A DNA stretch of 64,000 bases from Dendrolimus kikuchii (taxonomy: Eukaryota > Arthropoda > Insecta > Lepidoptera > Lasiocampidae), in NCBI GenBank assembly GCA_019925095.2, contig CM034395.1, forward strand, positions 11,329,713 through 11,393,712. Reading direction: 5' to 3'. Shown piece after piece: positions 21,301 through 33,446 of the stretch. How positions within the stretch are numbered: the stretch's first letter is position 1; every line of letters begins with the position of its first letter. The notes beneath the pieces were generated by a model. That model made no database searches. It saw nothing but the letters and a program-made list of their open reading frames with translations, and was not told the DNA's origin. A program made the position numbers and the translations under genes.

Positions 21301-21769
21301 TATTGTATATATGAAGTCAAAAATAAATTTATGTGAAACATTAGCAAATTTTATGGTTGAGATTTGTTTAATACAGATTTGTCGTAAGTAAATTCTCTCA
21401 TTTTATACCTTCATTTAACTAGCCCCTTAAAATACCTATCAACTCCCTGATATCGAGTGTTAAGTCGATAACATCTTGTTAAAACTGGCAAGCATTATCT
21501 TACGAGGTCCGAGCGCGTGCTCTAATCCCAGAATCCAGGATCACAAGTCTGTCTCTTTGGGATTACTTGGAAGCCAAAGGAGCGATATAACGTGATGCGA
21601 ATTTATGTTGATAAATTATATTTTCTTATTTTTACGTTAAAATATTTTTACTTTTTAGTTGCGCAAGTACTTCAATAGCTTTAGAAATAATATACTAAAC
21701 ACCTGTCAAAATTATACTACTGGCACGCGTATACAAATTTTCCATTTCAATCTTCAGTGTATATCCTCT
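21301..21769. other. No recognised feature
   Basis: AT-rich unique DNA. No credible ORF. Confidence 0.4.
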
Positions 21770-22390
21770 CAACAAGGGTTGCTCTCGATTTCTATGCGAT
21801 CCTCAAATTAGATCCTGACTTGACTATGGAACCATCTCGTGAGTTAAAAAAAACAATTTAAGAATCGTTGCATAATTGACAAAGAAATCGCGTAACCTGC
21901 CCACAAACAAAATTAAGCGCCTGTAGAGAATGTAATACCTCCACGCGTCTACAAGCTTTTTTGAGAAGAATTTATTCGCACGGCGTTCTTTATTAAGGGT
22001 TATGCTAGATATCCCTGAGATCCGATCCACTTTTCAGATCCTGACTTGGTGACCATGGGACTACATAGGGAGTATACACTTACGAGTAAAGAAAACAGTT
22101 TGAAAATCGGTTTACAATTGACGGAGATATCGTGCTACGAAGAAGTTGGTTAACAATTGTCGTAAGTTTCTCTAATTTCTTGGAATCCAGTCATCAGATC
22201 TTGGCATGGTGACTGTGGGGCCAATCGGGAGAAAAACCTTTTGTTGAAAAGAAAACATTTGATAATCGGTTCATAATTGACGGAGAAAGGAGTAACGAAC
22301 ATACAAAAAATACATACAGACTTATTGAGAACCTTCTCCTTTTTTAAGCTGGTTAAAAATGTAATGCTGTAATGCAATCGTGAACAAAAA
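21770..22390 (+). repeat. Three diverged direct repeats
   Basis: Units begin near 21811, 22037 and 22197 with GATCCTGACTTG-like sequence, and each continues with AATCGGTTTACAATTGACGG-like sequence about 70-80 bp later. The last part (GGAGTAACGAACATACAAAAA, then GAGAACCTTCTCCTTTTTT) is the end of a common lepidopteran interspersed repeat. No coding potential. Confidence 0.6.
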
Positions 22391-23393
22391 TAAAATTGAA
22401 GATGGCCGCCATGTGTATAATTGACAAATTTATTTTTGTCTCATTGTTAGAAATTATAAAAAATATCCTTAATCACTTTTTGTGTAAGTCAAGGTGCTGG
22501 AAAGATATGCACGTAAGGTCATAAAAACACGGCACCCCTGTATAAAAAAACCCAGTGAACTATGGGGTGGAAATTCAAGGTAGTAAAGCTTAAAATATTT
22601 GCAAAGAACATTATTTTTAACAAGATTTGTTCAGTACTTTTTGGGATATGGGTTATTTTGATTAAATGTTGTAATCTCTTCGGAACTTTAGGATACGACT
22701 TTTTAATTTAGTCATTATTATCTACCAGTTTACGCGCAGTTCCACAGATTATCTACCAACGTTTTAAAAGAAATAACAATATAATTTTATATTTAATGAC
22801 GTCGGCGGACAAGTGGTAGCGTAAATTCTAAATGAACTCATCAATATATATTTTGGTCTGGGTGTTAGCTTATGCTAGCTGCCTCTTATATTTTAACCAT
22901 AACACAAGGGCAAATTAACTTAAGATTATATAATATGTGTGTTCTTTTCCGATAAGTAGTTATTAAATTTATTTAGGTATGAGACGAAATTGATAAAATA
23001 TATTGAAAGTAAGATTGTGTAATTCAATTTATTCCGTGATAGGTATACAAGAAATACGAGAGTATTAGGTACGTATTTAAATAAGATTTAAAATGACTGC
23101 CAAGCCTTCATTTGAAAAGAAGACCTTAAGATGTTTAAAAATACTTCTTTATAGGGTTTAAGAAATCGGATTAATTCACTTAGTAAATTTTTAGAATATA
23201 ATACCGAGACAAAGGAAAATCACCGATATTATCATCATTTTAGTGTTACGTCCCAGTTGCGTTTCCGAACGCACGCTTCTAAGCTCGACGTCCGCTTTCC
23301 TACTTTTCCTTCTCCATGTCGCGCAATCTGCAGTAGCCATTATTGTTTTTTTTTTAATTTATTAAGTTTGCCAACAACTGATACATTGATATG
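22391..23393. other. No recognised feature
   Basis: AT-rich, unique. The ORF at 23257-23523 runs into the Copia LTR and is not credible. Confidence 0.4.
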
Positions 23394-24437
23394 TGTGAAG
23401 ACATACAACCTCCACACAAACCTTATGTCTTTAAGATATTTATCGTTGCTTAGCAACTTCCTGTTTAGAAGACTAAATTCTATCTTCTGTCTAAGATACC
23501 AAATTAATATTTCCTCTTTGTAAATTATTCTACTAATAATAAAACAACTGCATGTTTAAAAGATTCGTTTATTGTTCGTGTATTCGTTTATTTAATGGTG
23601 GCTACAAGGCCAGATATAAGTTACGCTGTGAGCGTTGTATCAAGAAATCTAGAAAGTCCTACCAAGCATGACGTAATGAGAGTTAAGCGAATTTTCAGGT
23701 ACCTTCAGGGTACTTTAGACAAAGGACTTGTCTTCGCAAAAAGCCGGGACAAGAGACTGATAGGTTTCAGTGACGCTGATTACGGTGGCGACACAATGAC
23801 GGGTCACTCAACGTCTGGGATGGTTTTCCTATTCTCTGGCCCTATCATGTGAAAAAGTCAGAAACAGCCAACTGTAGCTATTTCATCAACGGAAGCAGAA
23901 CTTATAGCCTTGACAGAAACCGCAAGAGAAGCGTTATGGCTAAAAGAGCTTCTGGAGGAATTGACGGAGATAACGACTTTGAATGACAAAACGACAATTT
24001 ATGTCGATAATGAGTCTGCTATTAAGTTGTCTCAGAACCCGCCTTATGAATTCCATAGAAGAACAAAACATATCAGGCAAAAACATTTCTTCATTAGAGA
24101 ATGCGTACAAAATGGAGACATTGCTATTAAACAAGTCTCCACAGAAATGCAGTTAGCAGACATGTTTACTAAGCCATTGTTTGGACCAAGACTGAACATG
24201 CTAAGCAACAGAATTGGACTTCGAGATTTGTCCAAGTTCTAAAAAGTAGCGTGGATGTGAAGACATACAACCTCCACACAAGCCTTATGTCTTTAAGATA
24301 TTTATCGTTGCTTAGCAACTTCCTGTTTAGAAGACTAAATTCTATCTTCTGTCTAAGATACCAAATTAATATTTCCTCTTTGTAAATTATTCTACTAATA
24401 ATAAAACAACTGCATGTTTTAAAGATTCGTTTATTGT
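23394..24437 (+). mobile_element. Internally deleted Ty1/copia-type retrotransposon
   Basis: Two 182-bp direct repeats (23394-23575 and 24256-24437), both starting TGTGAAGACATACAACC, bracket only the 3' end of pol. The LTRs differ at just two positions by eye (AAACC/AAGCC and TTTAAAAG/TTTTAAAG). Leader, gag, protease, integrase and most of the RT are gone; the left LTR is followed within 20 bp by pol sequence. I could not find matching 5-bp flanks. Confidence 0.85.
23595..24242 (+). pseudogene. Copia pol, RT C-terminus and RNase H
   Basis: This is the last 215 codons of a Copia polyprotein, which would copy and degrade the RNA template. The start reads MVATRPDISYAVSVVSRN (RT connection), then GFSDADYGGD (RNase H first Asp), then STSGMVFLFSG. 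A TGA at 23850-23852 replaces the usual Trp before KSQKQPTVAISSTEAE (RNase H Glu). It continues EALWLKELL, IYVDNESAIKLSQNP, RTKHIRQKHFFIRE and ADMFTKPL to the stop at 24240-24242. A single nonsense codon breaks an otherwise clean frame. The upstream ATG is internal, exposed by the deletion. The minus-strand ORFs at 23940 and 24044 are shadows. Confidence 0.92.
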
Positions 24438-24572
24438 ATTAATTTCACAATATGCTTAATTAAATATACATGTTAAAGGTCTTATGCTAAATGTACAGTC
24501 TCTTACAGGCAAACATAGCTTGCTTAATATAAAGGAAATGTACAACAAAAAAATCAGGGCAAAACGCTAGAC

Positions 24573-27473
24573 TTAAGTTTTATTTATTAATACTGAGTGA
24601 ATGTATTTCTTAAATTTGAATAAGGAGTCATGATGTATGTCTATACTGTTCATTTTATTATATAACCTGCATAAACGAGGAATAGGCGAGTTAAAACCAA
24701 GAGCTGTTTTGCGTAACGGCTTGATATGATAAAGCAGAATCCTAGTGGGGGCAGCAAAATTTAAAAGTTCTAAGAGCTGTGGGCAATCTACTTTATTTCT
24801 GACAATTTTAAATAAAAACATGAAGTCCAGTAAATCTCTACGTGATGACAAGTTTTGAAATGTCTAAGCCTGTTGGAATATGGATTAAAACGATTTCCTA
24901 CTGATGTTGCCCAAGAAAAATGCCTTACAAATCTTTTTTGAACGCGCTCGATCCTAAGCGAGTGAGTGGCATAATGCGGCCTCCAAACAACGCAACAATA
25001 CTCTAGGTAACTTCTAACTAAAGAATTATAAAGAGAAATTTTAGTACTCGGATTTCGAAATTCTTTTCCGTTACGACAGATAAATCCTAACATTTTATAT
25101 GCTTTTCCAATACACGATTCAATGTGTGGGACCATGGTTAGTTTATTGTCAAGTATAAATACCCATATCTCTTACAGCATCTACTTTTTCAATTTTGTTG
25201 TTTTCTATAGAGTAATGTGTTATAATAAATAGGTTTTGTATTTCTAGTGAAAGTTATTTGAGAGCACTTTTTATGATTCAATAATATTAGGTTATTTTTA
25301 CACCGTTCTATTAAATTATTTAGATCAATCTGTACCAAATTGGCGTCAATATGTGATTTTATCTCTCTGCCAAACTTTAAATCATCAGCATATAAATAAG
25401 TTTCACAGTGATGTAGATGACTAGGAAGGTCGTTAACGAAAATATTAAAAAGTAATGGCCCTAAATGAGACCCTTGCGGTACTCCTGAGGTGATTTTAAA
25501 ATATGAAGATTTATAGCCGTTTATTACAACACAAAAGCTCCGTTCACTTAAATTAGATTCTATCCAAGATAATAAATAGCCACCAATTCCATACGCAAAT
25601 AGCTTTTTAATTAGTAGTTTATGTGGAACTTTATCAAAGGCTTTACTAAAATCGCTATAAATTACATCAATTTGACTTTGCGAGTCAAGTGCTTTAGCAA
25701 TGTGTTCAGTAAATAACACTAAATTTGTAGAAGTGGATCTAGAAGTTACGAAACTATGCTGATGACAGTGAGATAACGAGAAAAATAATGATGAATATGG
25801 GGACATACGAGTGATTCCAGAACTTTTCCAAAAGTAGATAAGATAGATATGGGTCGATAGTTAGTCACATTGTTTTTATCCTTAGACTTAAAAATAGAAA
25901 CTACTTTAGCTATTTTCCATTGATTCGGGAAGATACCCGTTTGCAATGCTTCTTTGTAAATAGTATCCTAATCTTATATAAATGAATAGAGAGTGCGGAA
26001 GCACATGAAATAATAAAAGTGGGTAGTATTCCATCTAAACCTGCTCCTTTCGTTTTATCAAGATTTTTTAATTTACACTTGATCGTATCTCTATACAACA
26101 CAAGGCGCGAAAAATAATCGCTATAGTTATGTGGTATAGTGCTAAGACATCTAAAATCGTCGTTAGAAACTTAAGAATCACAGGTGTAAACAGAAGAAAA
26201 AAAAACTAGCAAACAAATTACAAATATCAGCACCCGTTGAGGCTGTAGTGTTATTAAAAGCCATAACATTTCGATAGTTATTAGTATTAGCACGTTTAGC
26301 TTTAAGAAAAGACCAAAAATATTTAGGACTCTTAGGAATATTACTTTCTATAGAATTTAAGTACTTATGGTATCATTCTTTAGCAAGTTTATGACAGCGT
26401 TTTTTTAAACATTTTAACGAAAGTTCATCTAAAGGATTTGTATAAATTTTGTATCGTCTTCTAAGATTCTCCGTTTCCTTAAGTAAATTTTTCAAACTAG
26501 TATTAAACCATATCGGACATTTTCTTCTTCGCTTGAATGACGCTAGAGGTGTATGCAATTCGATAGCAGTCCATAACATATCATAAAAACAGTTTACCAT
26601 TTCATTTATATCCATACATTCGGAGGAAAGGCTATGCCAGTTGGTATTGTTAAGGTAACTGTTCACTGCTTCAAAATTACTTTTAGAAAATTAGTATCGA
26701 CTATTAATATTATAGTCAAGTTGAATAAAGTATTGAAGAGATACGTCAATTACTAAAGGTGGATGTAGACGATCAATATTAGATAAAATGTCTATGGCTT
26801 CACTAACTGCACAATTTAATCCGTTACATAAGACTAAGTCGAGGATTTTACCTGAATAATTTTTTTATGTTATTGTGTTGATGTAAATTATTTACCGAAC
26901 AGAAGTCAATGAATATCTGTTCAACATGAGTTTGAATTGCTTTGAATTATTATTAAGTGTTTCCCAGTTAATACGACCAAGGTTAAAATCTCCTAATAAA
27001 ATAGCGTATAAATAATTTTGGTCCATAATTGTGTCAATAAAATTTTCTAGATTAACTTTATTTATAGGTGGAGGTAAATAAACACCACATAATGATAAGT
27101 CTTTGCCTTTAGTTTTGGTATGATTTTTTATTACAACCCAGATATCTACTTGATCGCTTTCCCATTCCCTCATACGCACAGAATTTGTACTCTTTGTAAC
27201 AGCTATTAAGACACCACCTCCATCTTTTTTAGAATTAATACTAGATAAGTCCCTATCCCTTCTATACACCACACAATTGTTGTTAAATAACTCAGTGTTT
27301 AAAATATTATTATTTAGCCAGGTCTCTGATAAAACAATGACATCGTAAGAACAATTACATATATTATTGTAAAACAAGTTGGTCTTAGATCTAAGTCCTC
27401 GAACATTTTGGTAATAAATATTAAGTATATGTTTTGTGTAGCCTTTATTAGAATTAAAATTAAGAAAATACAA
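24573..27473 (-). pseudogene. LINE ORF2: endonuclease and reverse transcriptase
   Basis: ORF2 nicks the target and reverse-transcribes the element's RNA. In order on the minus strand: APE-type endonuclease (27473-26892) with YYQNVRGLRSK, the catalytic Glu in SETWL, and GDFNLGRINW; a linker (26666-26373); RT start with KGAGLDGI (26101-25910) and NYRPISIL (25946-25746); RT palm (25806-25189) with SKAFDKVPH, SGVPQGSHLGPLLFNIFVND and the catalytic YADD; and the C-terminal region (25135-24573) with SLVRSYLEYCCVVW and SSRRDLLDFMFLFKIV. At least five frame breaks separate these pieces. Motif spacing fits the CR1/Jockey group. ORF2 starts about 31 bp after ORF1. Confidence 0.9.
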
Positions 27474-27504
27474 AGATAAGGGAAAAAAATCTGTAGAAGC
27501 AGAG

Positions 27505-28561
27505 TTACTCTAGTTTATCGAAGAATTCCATGTTTTTTATTATAACATACTTAGAAGATTCCGACTTTCTCATGAGAATTTGTCCATTCCTGACCCAAAT
27601 AAATTTATAATTTAACTCTTTAGCCTTTTGTCTAGCTGCTGCATTAAGTGATTTATTACACGTCGATAGATGTTCAGTAACAAATATAGGTTTTCTTTCT
27701 CCGGCAATGCCAATATGCGAAGTGTTCAATTTAGAATCTGGATTAGCTTTATTGAATTTTATAACAGAAGCCAAAAAAGAATCATGAATGCGAGGCGAGG
27801 AAAGCTTGACAACAATCGAACGAGGTCGGGTACTTTCTTTATTAAATTTTGCTATTATCGTACATTGCAATATCTGTTACGGTACACTTTATTAATTTAG
27901 ATAATTGAATGACAATAGAATTTATGTTCTCAGACCTGTTCTCAGGCACACATTGAATATCTATATTATTATTCTTAGATTCTTGTTCAAGCTGGTTAAC
28001 TATGGCGTTCAAGTAGTTAACCATCATTTGCATTTTATCATTGTGTTCCCTCAGATCCTAACAGTTTCTTTAGTAGCCTTAAAGTCTTTAAGAATGTCAT
28101 CATACTGCTTGCTCAGGAAGCTAACTGAATCTTGTAAATCACTAATTTCATCTCTGACGACTTTCATTTCTTTGCTTATCGTTTTTGACACATTCTCGTT
28201 CACTTTCTCCAAAAAACGTTCCAAATGAATTTCCATGACATCACCTATAATATCTCGTACTTTTTCCTCGGTGATAGGCTAATTATTATCTTTTGTTTCT
28301 GGAGGCGAAGATAAAGCTTGCCTTTTGGAGGATCTCTTCGCGGAATAATTGTCAATATTTAGTCGATCATAGAGTGGTAACGGAGAATTGTCTAAGTTAC
28401 GTGCTTTCCGTTGTACACCTTTGCATAAGGGGAACACCCAGTCTGGTTCTAAACTTGCTCCTTGGGCATCTCTTGGTACAATACATTAAATATGGAAAGT
28501 TTTTGAGCATAGTTTACATTTCACATAAGCACTTGTTTCAGAACTCTTACAGCAACCCCAA
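27505..28561 (-). pseudogene. LINE ORF1: zinc finger, coiled coil, FP25K-like C-terminus
   Basis: RNA-binding ORF1 protein of the LINE at 24438-28600, broken by stops. N-terminal (about 28560-28430): Cys/His-rich stretch with YVKCKLCSKTFHI and later DWVFPLC, resembling a PHD-type finger, with one stop inside. Middle (28236-28051): predicted coiled coil with EMKVVRDEISDLQDSV and heptads. C-terminal (27870-27505): conserved part with RSIVVKLSSPRIHDSFL, ITEHLST-like FVTEHLSTCNK and KFIWVRNGQILMRKSES, which is the pattern shared by insect LINE ORF1s and baculovirus FP25K. The homology between these is known in the family; it does not imply a virus here. Confidence 0.8.
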
Positions 28562-28600
28562 GTTAAAACTATTTTAGATATTGTTAATAAATTCGACAGG

Positions 28601-30307
28601 TATAGTCACGGGTAAAACCAATACCTGTCTGCCCTATATGTATTTTTCTTTATGGAATTTAATGTTGTGGCGGTATAAATGTACTCAGGACTTTAATTTG
28701 CACACTTTATGTAATAACTAATATAGTTCACTCACTAATAACAATGTTAGTTAATCTTCCATGAAGTAATAATTTCGTTAAAACACTCACGAGGTGCACT
28801 TTTCAAGAAAACTGTTTGGCCGGTACAAATTCTACGTATTTTAATATTTATATAGCACGAGCCTTTTATTAATGAAAAGTCAATAATATTTATTATAAGT
28901 TAAAATAGTCGGAACAAGCGTAAACACATTAGGTTTTTTCAAGTACCTTCCAATTGTTAATTTATTACGCATATCACCTTTCACGCCGCGCCAGCATTTC
29001 TTGGACTACCCTTTCTACTAGGACCTGGTAAAAACGACATGGCAAATATTTGTTTCTCAAATAACCGGCTGGTGTCCGTAAAACGTAGTCATAGCGGCGT
29101 TCATAGCAAACCGAAGAAATTTAAAAATACCTCTTAATATGATCTTTCCACTTCGTGTAATTCTGTTCGGTTATGCTGATATTATTATATTTAGACTTTT
29201 GTACGATTTCCCACAATATAATGCTGAGTCAGAGGAAAGTGACCCAAGATAATCGCACGATAATCTGTCCGACTGGACATCGCTTTACGGGCTTAAGGTT
29301 TCGCAAAATCAATTTGTAGCAAACTCAACCCAGCTTTATGCAACTATACAGGGTTTTTGTCAACATTTACAAAATCGAATTCTGTAACAATCTGAGGTAA
29401 AGTGATTTTGAAACTAAACCATGTCTACTGAAATATTAGTACAAATAAACATTTCTTATAAAAGACATTATTCGATTAATCTAACTAAATTTATGCGCAA
29501 AATATTTCTATATCAATACATATATTTATACACTTTTGTATTTTTTACCTAATTTTTATTGTAAAAATATTTTCAACATTATTAACTGAGTATTGGAGTA
29601 ATATAAATTCCACGTAGCTCGTTTATAGTTTATAGATTCGAGTTTTTGGGAGTTGTTGAAAATGTGATGGTTTGCTCTAGATATCTTTATTTAAAAAATC
29701 TCGACTGGGAGGTGCCTGTTCTAGTAATAACAGCCAGCGAGAATGCTGTCACAGAACCGATTGGCTTGATAACCATAATTTCGATTAAGTTCAACACAAG
29801 CTCACGCTATTTTTTGCCACCTTCATTTAATATTCAAGGCTCGAACCGCATAATTCGTGGCGGTGATCACGGGAAGAAGCGGCGTCGCTCGTTATCTCTT
29901 TTTCTATTCGTCACAGAACTCGAAATAAATTTTATATTAAATTGACATTAAAGGGAACTTTGAGGAGTTCAAGATAAAATATGCAAAGAAGACGTAGCTT
30001 TATGTTTATTGCATTCCGATAGCGACAGAGTGGCCATTTGTAAAAAGGCGACGTACAAAATAATACCTAAGATATTGTAGGCGGTGTCGGGTGATCGTAA
30101 AAAGTTAATATTGGTTCCCATAATCTCTGATTTATGAAAACTTTATATCATGGGGAATTTCAGGGTATCCAATAAACTATAGCTAGGTATAATATGAAGC
30201 GTACGATATGGATGGCTCTATAAATTTTATTGGGTAGTTACTAAAACTCACGTGGGGCTTTGGGGAGGCTTACGCCCATCATTAAACTGCAATTGCTATC
30301 GACCAAA
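28601..30307. other. No recognised gene
   Basis: AT-rich unique DNA. A short hairpin, GACAGGTAT with ATACCTGTC, lies at about 28596-28630. The segment 29640-29945 is more complex and open for 99 codons, but no motif is recognised; it could be non-coding conserved DNA. Confidence 0.35.
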
Positions 30308-30615
30308 TTTTTTTTTATTGCAGGAGTTCAGCAGACAGACGGCTCACCTAATGGAAAGCGGTTACCATCGCCTATGAATATTTGTAACACCAAAAGTACG
30401 ATAAATTAGTTGCCAATCGCTAAACGGATACTGGAACTTGGCCACTAATCCCGGAACACAACTCAAGGTTGTTATGGCAGCATACCCTAAATCAGGGGTG
30501 GTAGCCATTCAGACGAGCCAATACACTATTACCTGGCTGTTGGCTGTTTGGTCGCCTCTTACGAGAGGCCGCCTGGCCGCAGGAAATTGTATTCTTTTTC
30601 TGTTCCTGCACGGAC
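30308..30615 (-). mobile_element. SINE-like repeat R
   Basis: Full-length copy on the minus strand (tail at 30308, TTTTTTTATTGCAGGAGTTC; head at 30615, TCCTGCACGG). Confidence 0.8.
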
Positions 30616-30778
30616 AAAAGTAGTAGTGACATACATAGTTGTAGGTACTTCATTGTCTATAAAGGTAAATTTCGAATCCCATATCTCACAGAAATTAAAG
30701 GAGATTAATTCTATTATTATAATTACTTTCATTTTGTCAAACATGTTAGGATTTATGCTGGGGCTTCATTTGAGTTAG

Positions 30779-30863
30779 TGTTAAAGATGTGGCCGAATGC
30801 GTCTTATTAATAAAGCGTTAAAAATAACGGCATTAACACATAGCCAGATTAGTGTATATGTTA
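30779..30863 (+). repeat. Older repeat, left half
   Basis: Together with 31258-31300 it matches 57085-57200: GTGGCCGAATGCGT on the left and ACGTCATTACCAATGTCGCATCT on the right correspond to the same order there without interruption. Confidence 0.65.
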
Positions 30864-31257
30864 TAGTCAAAGGTCGATATGTAGTCTCTTCCGGGAATGA
30901 CTGTTTTATCCTAGGTTGAACCAAGGCCTTTCGACAGAACTCGAAATAAATTCCAATTACGACCTTTGACTAAAGCACTTTTAGTCAAAGCTATAAGTAC
31001 CTACTAACTATTTAGTCAAACCTCGAACGTAAAATAATCTATTTCGGGCTTTGCCTAGTCGCTCCTAGAAGCGACTAAGGCAGACTCGGTCAAACGTCGA
31101 TTCGTACTGCACTTGTTAGATGTAACATAAATTAGTCTCTCCTAGATTAGACAACAATTCTTTAGACAAAGGGAGAAAAACGTCATTTATTTAGACTTTG
31201 ACGAAGACTGATTTGACTAGTCAAAGCTAGGAGCGCCAGAGCTTCGATGTTTGACTA
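30864..31257 (+). mobile_element. TA-flanked MITE, 394 bp, with repeated TAGTCAAA motif
   Basis: Both ends begin TAGTCAAA reading inward (TAGTCAAAGGTCG left, TAGTCAAACATCG right). The flanks are TA (30862-30863 and 31258-31259), as for Tc1/mariner elements. The uninterrupted relative at 57150 gives the empty site. The core TAGTCAAA or TTTGACTA recurs several times inside (about 30963, 30976, 31012, 31213, 31219). No coding capacity. Confidence 0.8.
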
Positions 31258-31300
31258 TAACATGTCAATATTGGACGTCATTACCAATGTCGCATCTAAA

Positions 31301-32726
31301 ACGCCTTTAAATCCATCGCCATACCTGCATGAAACGCCCTAAATCTTTAACATCTTCAACACAATCTTCTATTTGTTATTTTTTCTTTTGACATAATTTG
31401 CTTATTTATTACCAAAGCTTAATTGACATGTTTATGAATTGGAATATTTATGTAAATTTAATTTTAGCATTTAAGTCATTTTGTATACAACTATGTGATA
31501 GAATGTACTGCGCATCTACAATTGTATAACACCTATAATAATTATATTTATTGATCGATTAATTGAACATTATTTCCACCTTTAATGAGATATGTTGCAC
31601 TGTGTATTTTTAGTACGCTTATCATTATTACTACGTTAAATTATTTTTTCTAACATTTTGCGCAGTTTACAACAACTGCGTACGTTTCTTTAAAAAAATA
31701 TTGTATGATATATTTATATAACTAAAACAAAAAGCCAACTCCAAAAAAGATAATTGAAAAGTAATGCACTAAAAAGACCGAAACAAGATTTAGAATAGAA
31801 AAAAAAACAAAGTAGTCTACTTCGGTTTTAACAGACTATACTCGTATTATGAGCTAAAAGCCTAAGTTAAATACCCGCATTAAGTTTAGTACCAAGCAGA
31901 ACCCATTAATTTTCTGTTAAACCGTTATTAATGTTATATATATAAATAATCATTCTATAATAATATTATAAATTATATAATATTCTATCTGTTCATTTCT
32001 GATGTGCCGTAAAATTATATTATTTATAATCAAAATCGACAGCTCATTCTACGATATTCGCGAGAAAAGGGTAACACAGTGTGAAATTGAAATTTTATAG
32101 AAATAAAACGGTGTAATATATTTTTATTTTGATAGGCGCCGTAAATTTGCGGCGTAGAGTAAGTTACGCCTTATTTGGCAGATGAATGTACTTGACTCAG
32201 TGTGGAGTGATACCTCCCTCTCTAACCCTTCACGTGAGAGCACTCGCATGCAGTAAATCGAAAGTCGTTACACAAAAACCGAAATACATTTTTCCCTATC
32301 ACTTATAGAGCCACGTCTTCCCATTTCAGTAACACGCTTTGATGATTTTTACGCCTTTTAACGCCGGAGTTTTATTTTGCTGAATACATCTTACAATATA
32401 AAGAACGTTAACCCTTCTCTCTTAATTTAAATTTTAAGTAGATACATTATTTTAATCCGAAAGAACGAATAAGTAGGTACATAAATCCAATATAATTTAA
32501 ACAATATCTTTTTATTAACTAAAGTTAGCTTCGGTTTTAAATAACATAGATCTTTTGTTAATTAAAGACAACTTACAATATAAACGGTAATAAGTGGCAC
32601 GACATTTAATGCATCAATCAAAAATTGAAAAGAAGCTTACTAATTTTTTCAATTCATGCTTAACAGCGCGACGTTTATGGGCTAATAACACTAATAAGTA
32701 ATTTAAATAAATAAATAATAAAAAAT
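31301..32726. other. No recognised feature
   Basis: Strongly AT-rich, with no credible ORF. 32115-32170 has a small GGCGCCGTAAATTTGCGGCG inverted motif. Confidence 0.4.
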
Positions 32727-33022
32727 AGCCGTGCTAGCGTAATGCCTAACGCACGCGTCCCAAAAACAAAAGGGCGCGGGTTCGATCTGGTCGTAACACT
32801 TGCACCACTGATCTAATGTGCATATTGTTACAATCACCACGTGCTAACAACGGTGAAAGAAAACATCGTGATGCAACCTGCCCATCGATATAACCGATGT
32901 GTCAAATCTGCCAAGCCGCCTTGGACAAACGTGGCGGGTATACTGTCTGTTCTGTCTGTTGTCCTATAATGGGGGGCCCGAGCCCAGCAGTGGGACATTT
33001 ATGGACTGATATTATTATATAT
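32727..33022 (+). mobile_element. SINE family A, full length
   Basis: Head GTGCTAGCGTAATGCC and GGGCGCGGGTTCGATCTGG (B box at 32780-32790), body ATCGATATAACCGATGTGTC, tail GCCCAGCAGTGGGACATTTA. It contains a small CTGTCTGTT duplication. Confidence 0.85.
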
Positions 33023-33442
33023 ATTAATTAACAGATGATCAAGGCTACTTAATCTAAACGTCAGAAACGTTTTCAAACTCCATATCATAGAAATAGTACT
33101 TTTTTATTTTTAAACAAAGTACTAAATTTAAATAAAGCATTCCTGTAGAATTTCAATTTAAAGGCAACATATTAACTAATACACTTTATTAAATAAACAT
33201 TTACCTCTTTGAATAGCGCACTATTTCAAAGTAAAAGTACTTTTATAAAAGAGAAATGTAAGGAGAGATATTTCCTTGAGTTGTAATTCAGCGCAAGTAG
33301 TAAGGAACGTGCTCTGTTGGTATTAATTATGTCAATATTTGTGTTTCTGAAGATGAATTCGGGATAAGTACGAGAAAGTTTGTTATTCATTTATACGCCG
33401 TAACGAAATAACCATTAACTAATTTCTAAATAAATTCATACA
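33023..33442. other. No recognised feature
   Basis: AT-rich spacer between the SINE and the solo LTR. Confidence 0.4.
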
Positions 33443-33446
33443 ATAA

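Larger units (their letters stand above)
24438..28600 (-). mobile_element. Near full-length LINE (CR1/Jockey-like), dead
   Basis: Non-LTR retrotransposon about 4.1 kb long on the minus strand: ORF1 (28561 to 27505), about 31 bp, ORF2 (27473 to 24573), then a short AT-rich 3' UTR that abuts the Copia right LTR. Multiple stops and frameshifts disable ORF2 and ORF1. No poly-A tail or target duplication could be seen, perhaps because the Copia insertion disturbed the 3' end. Confidence 0.85.

Noticed and set aside
21770..22390. CRISPR-like array
   Set aside because: Three long, diverged, unequally spaced units in animal DNA; no short identical repeats with regular spacers and no cas genes.
27505..27870. 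Endogenous baculovirus gene (FP25K)
   Set aside because: The block sits at the end of ORF1, 31 bp before a LINE endonuclease, so it is the LINE's own ORF1; no other viral genes are nearby.
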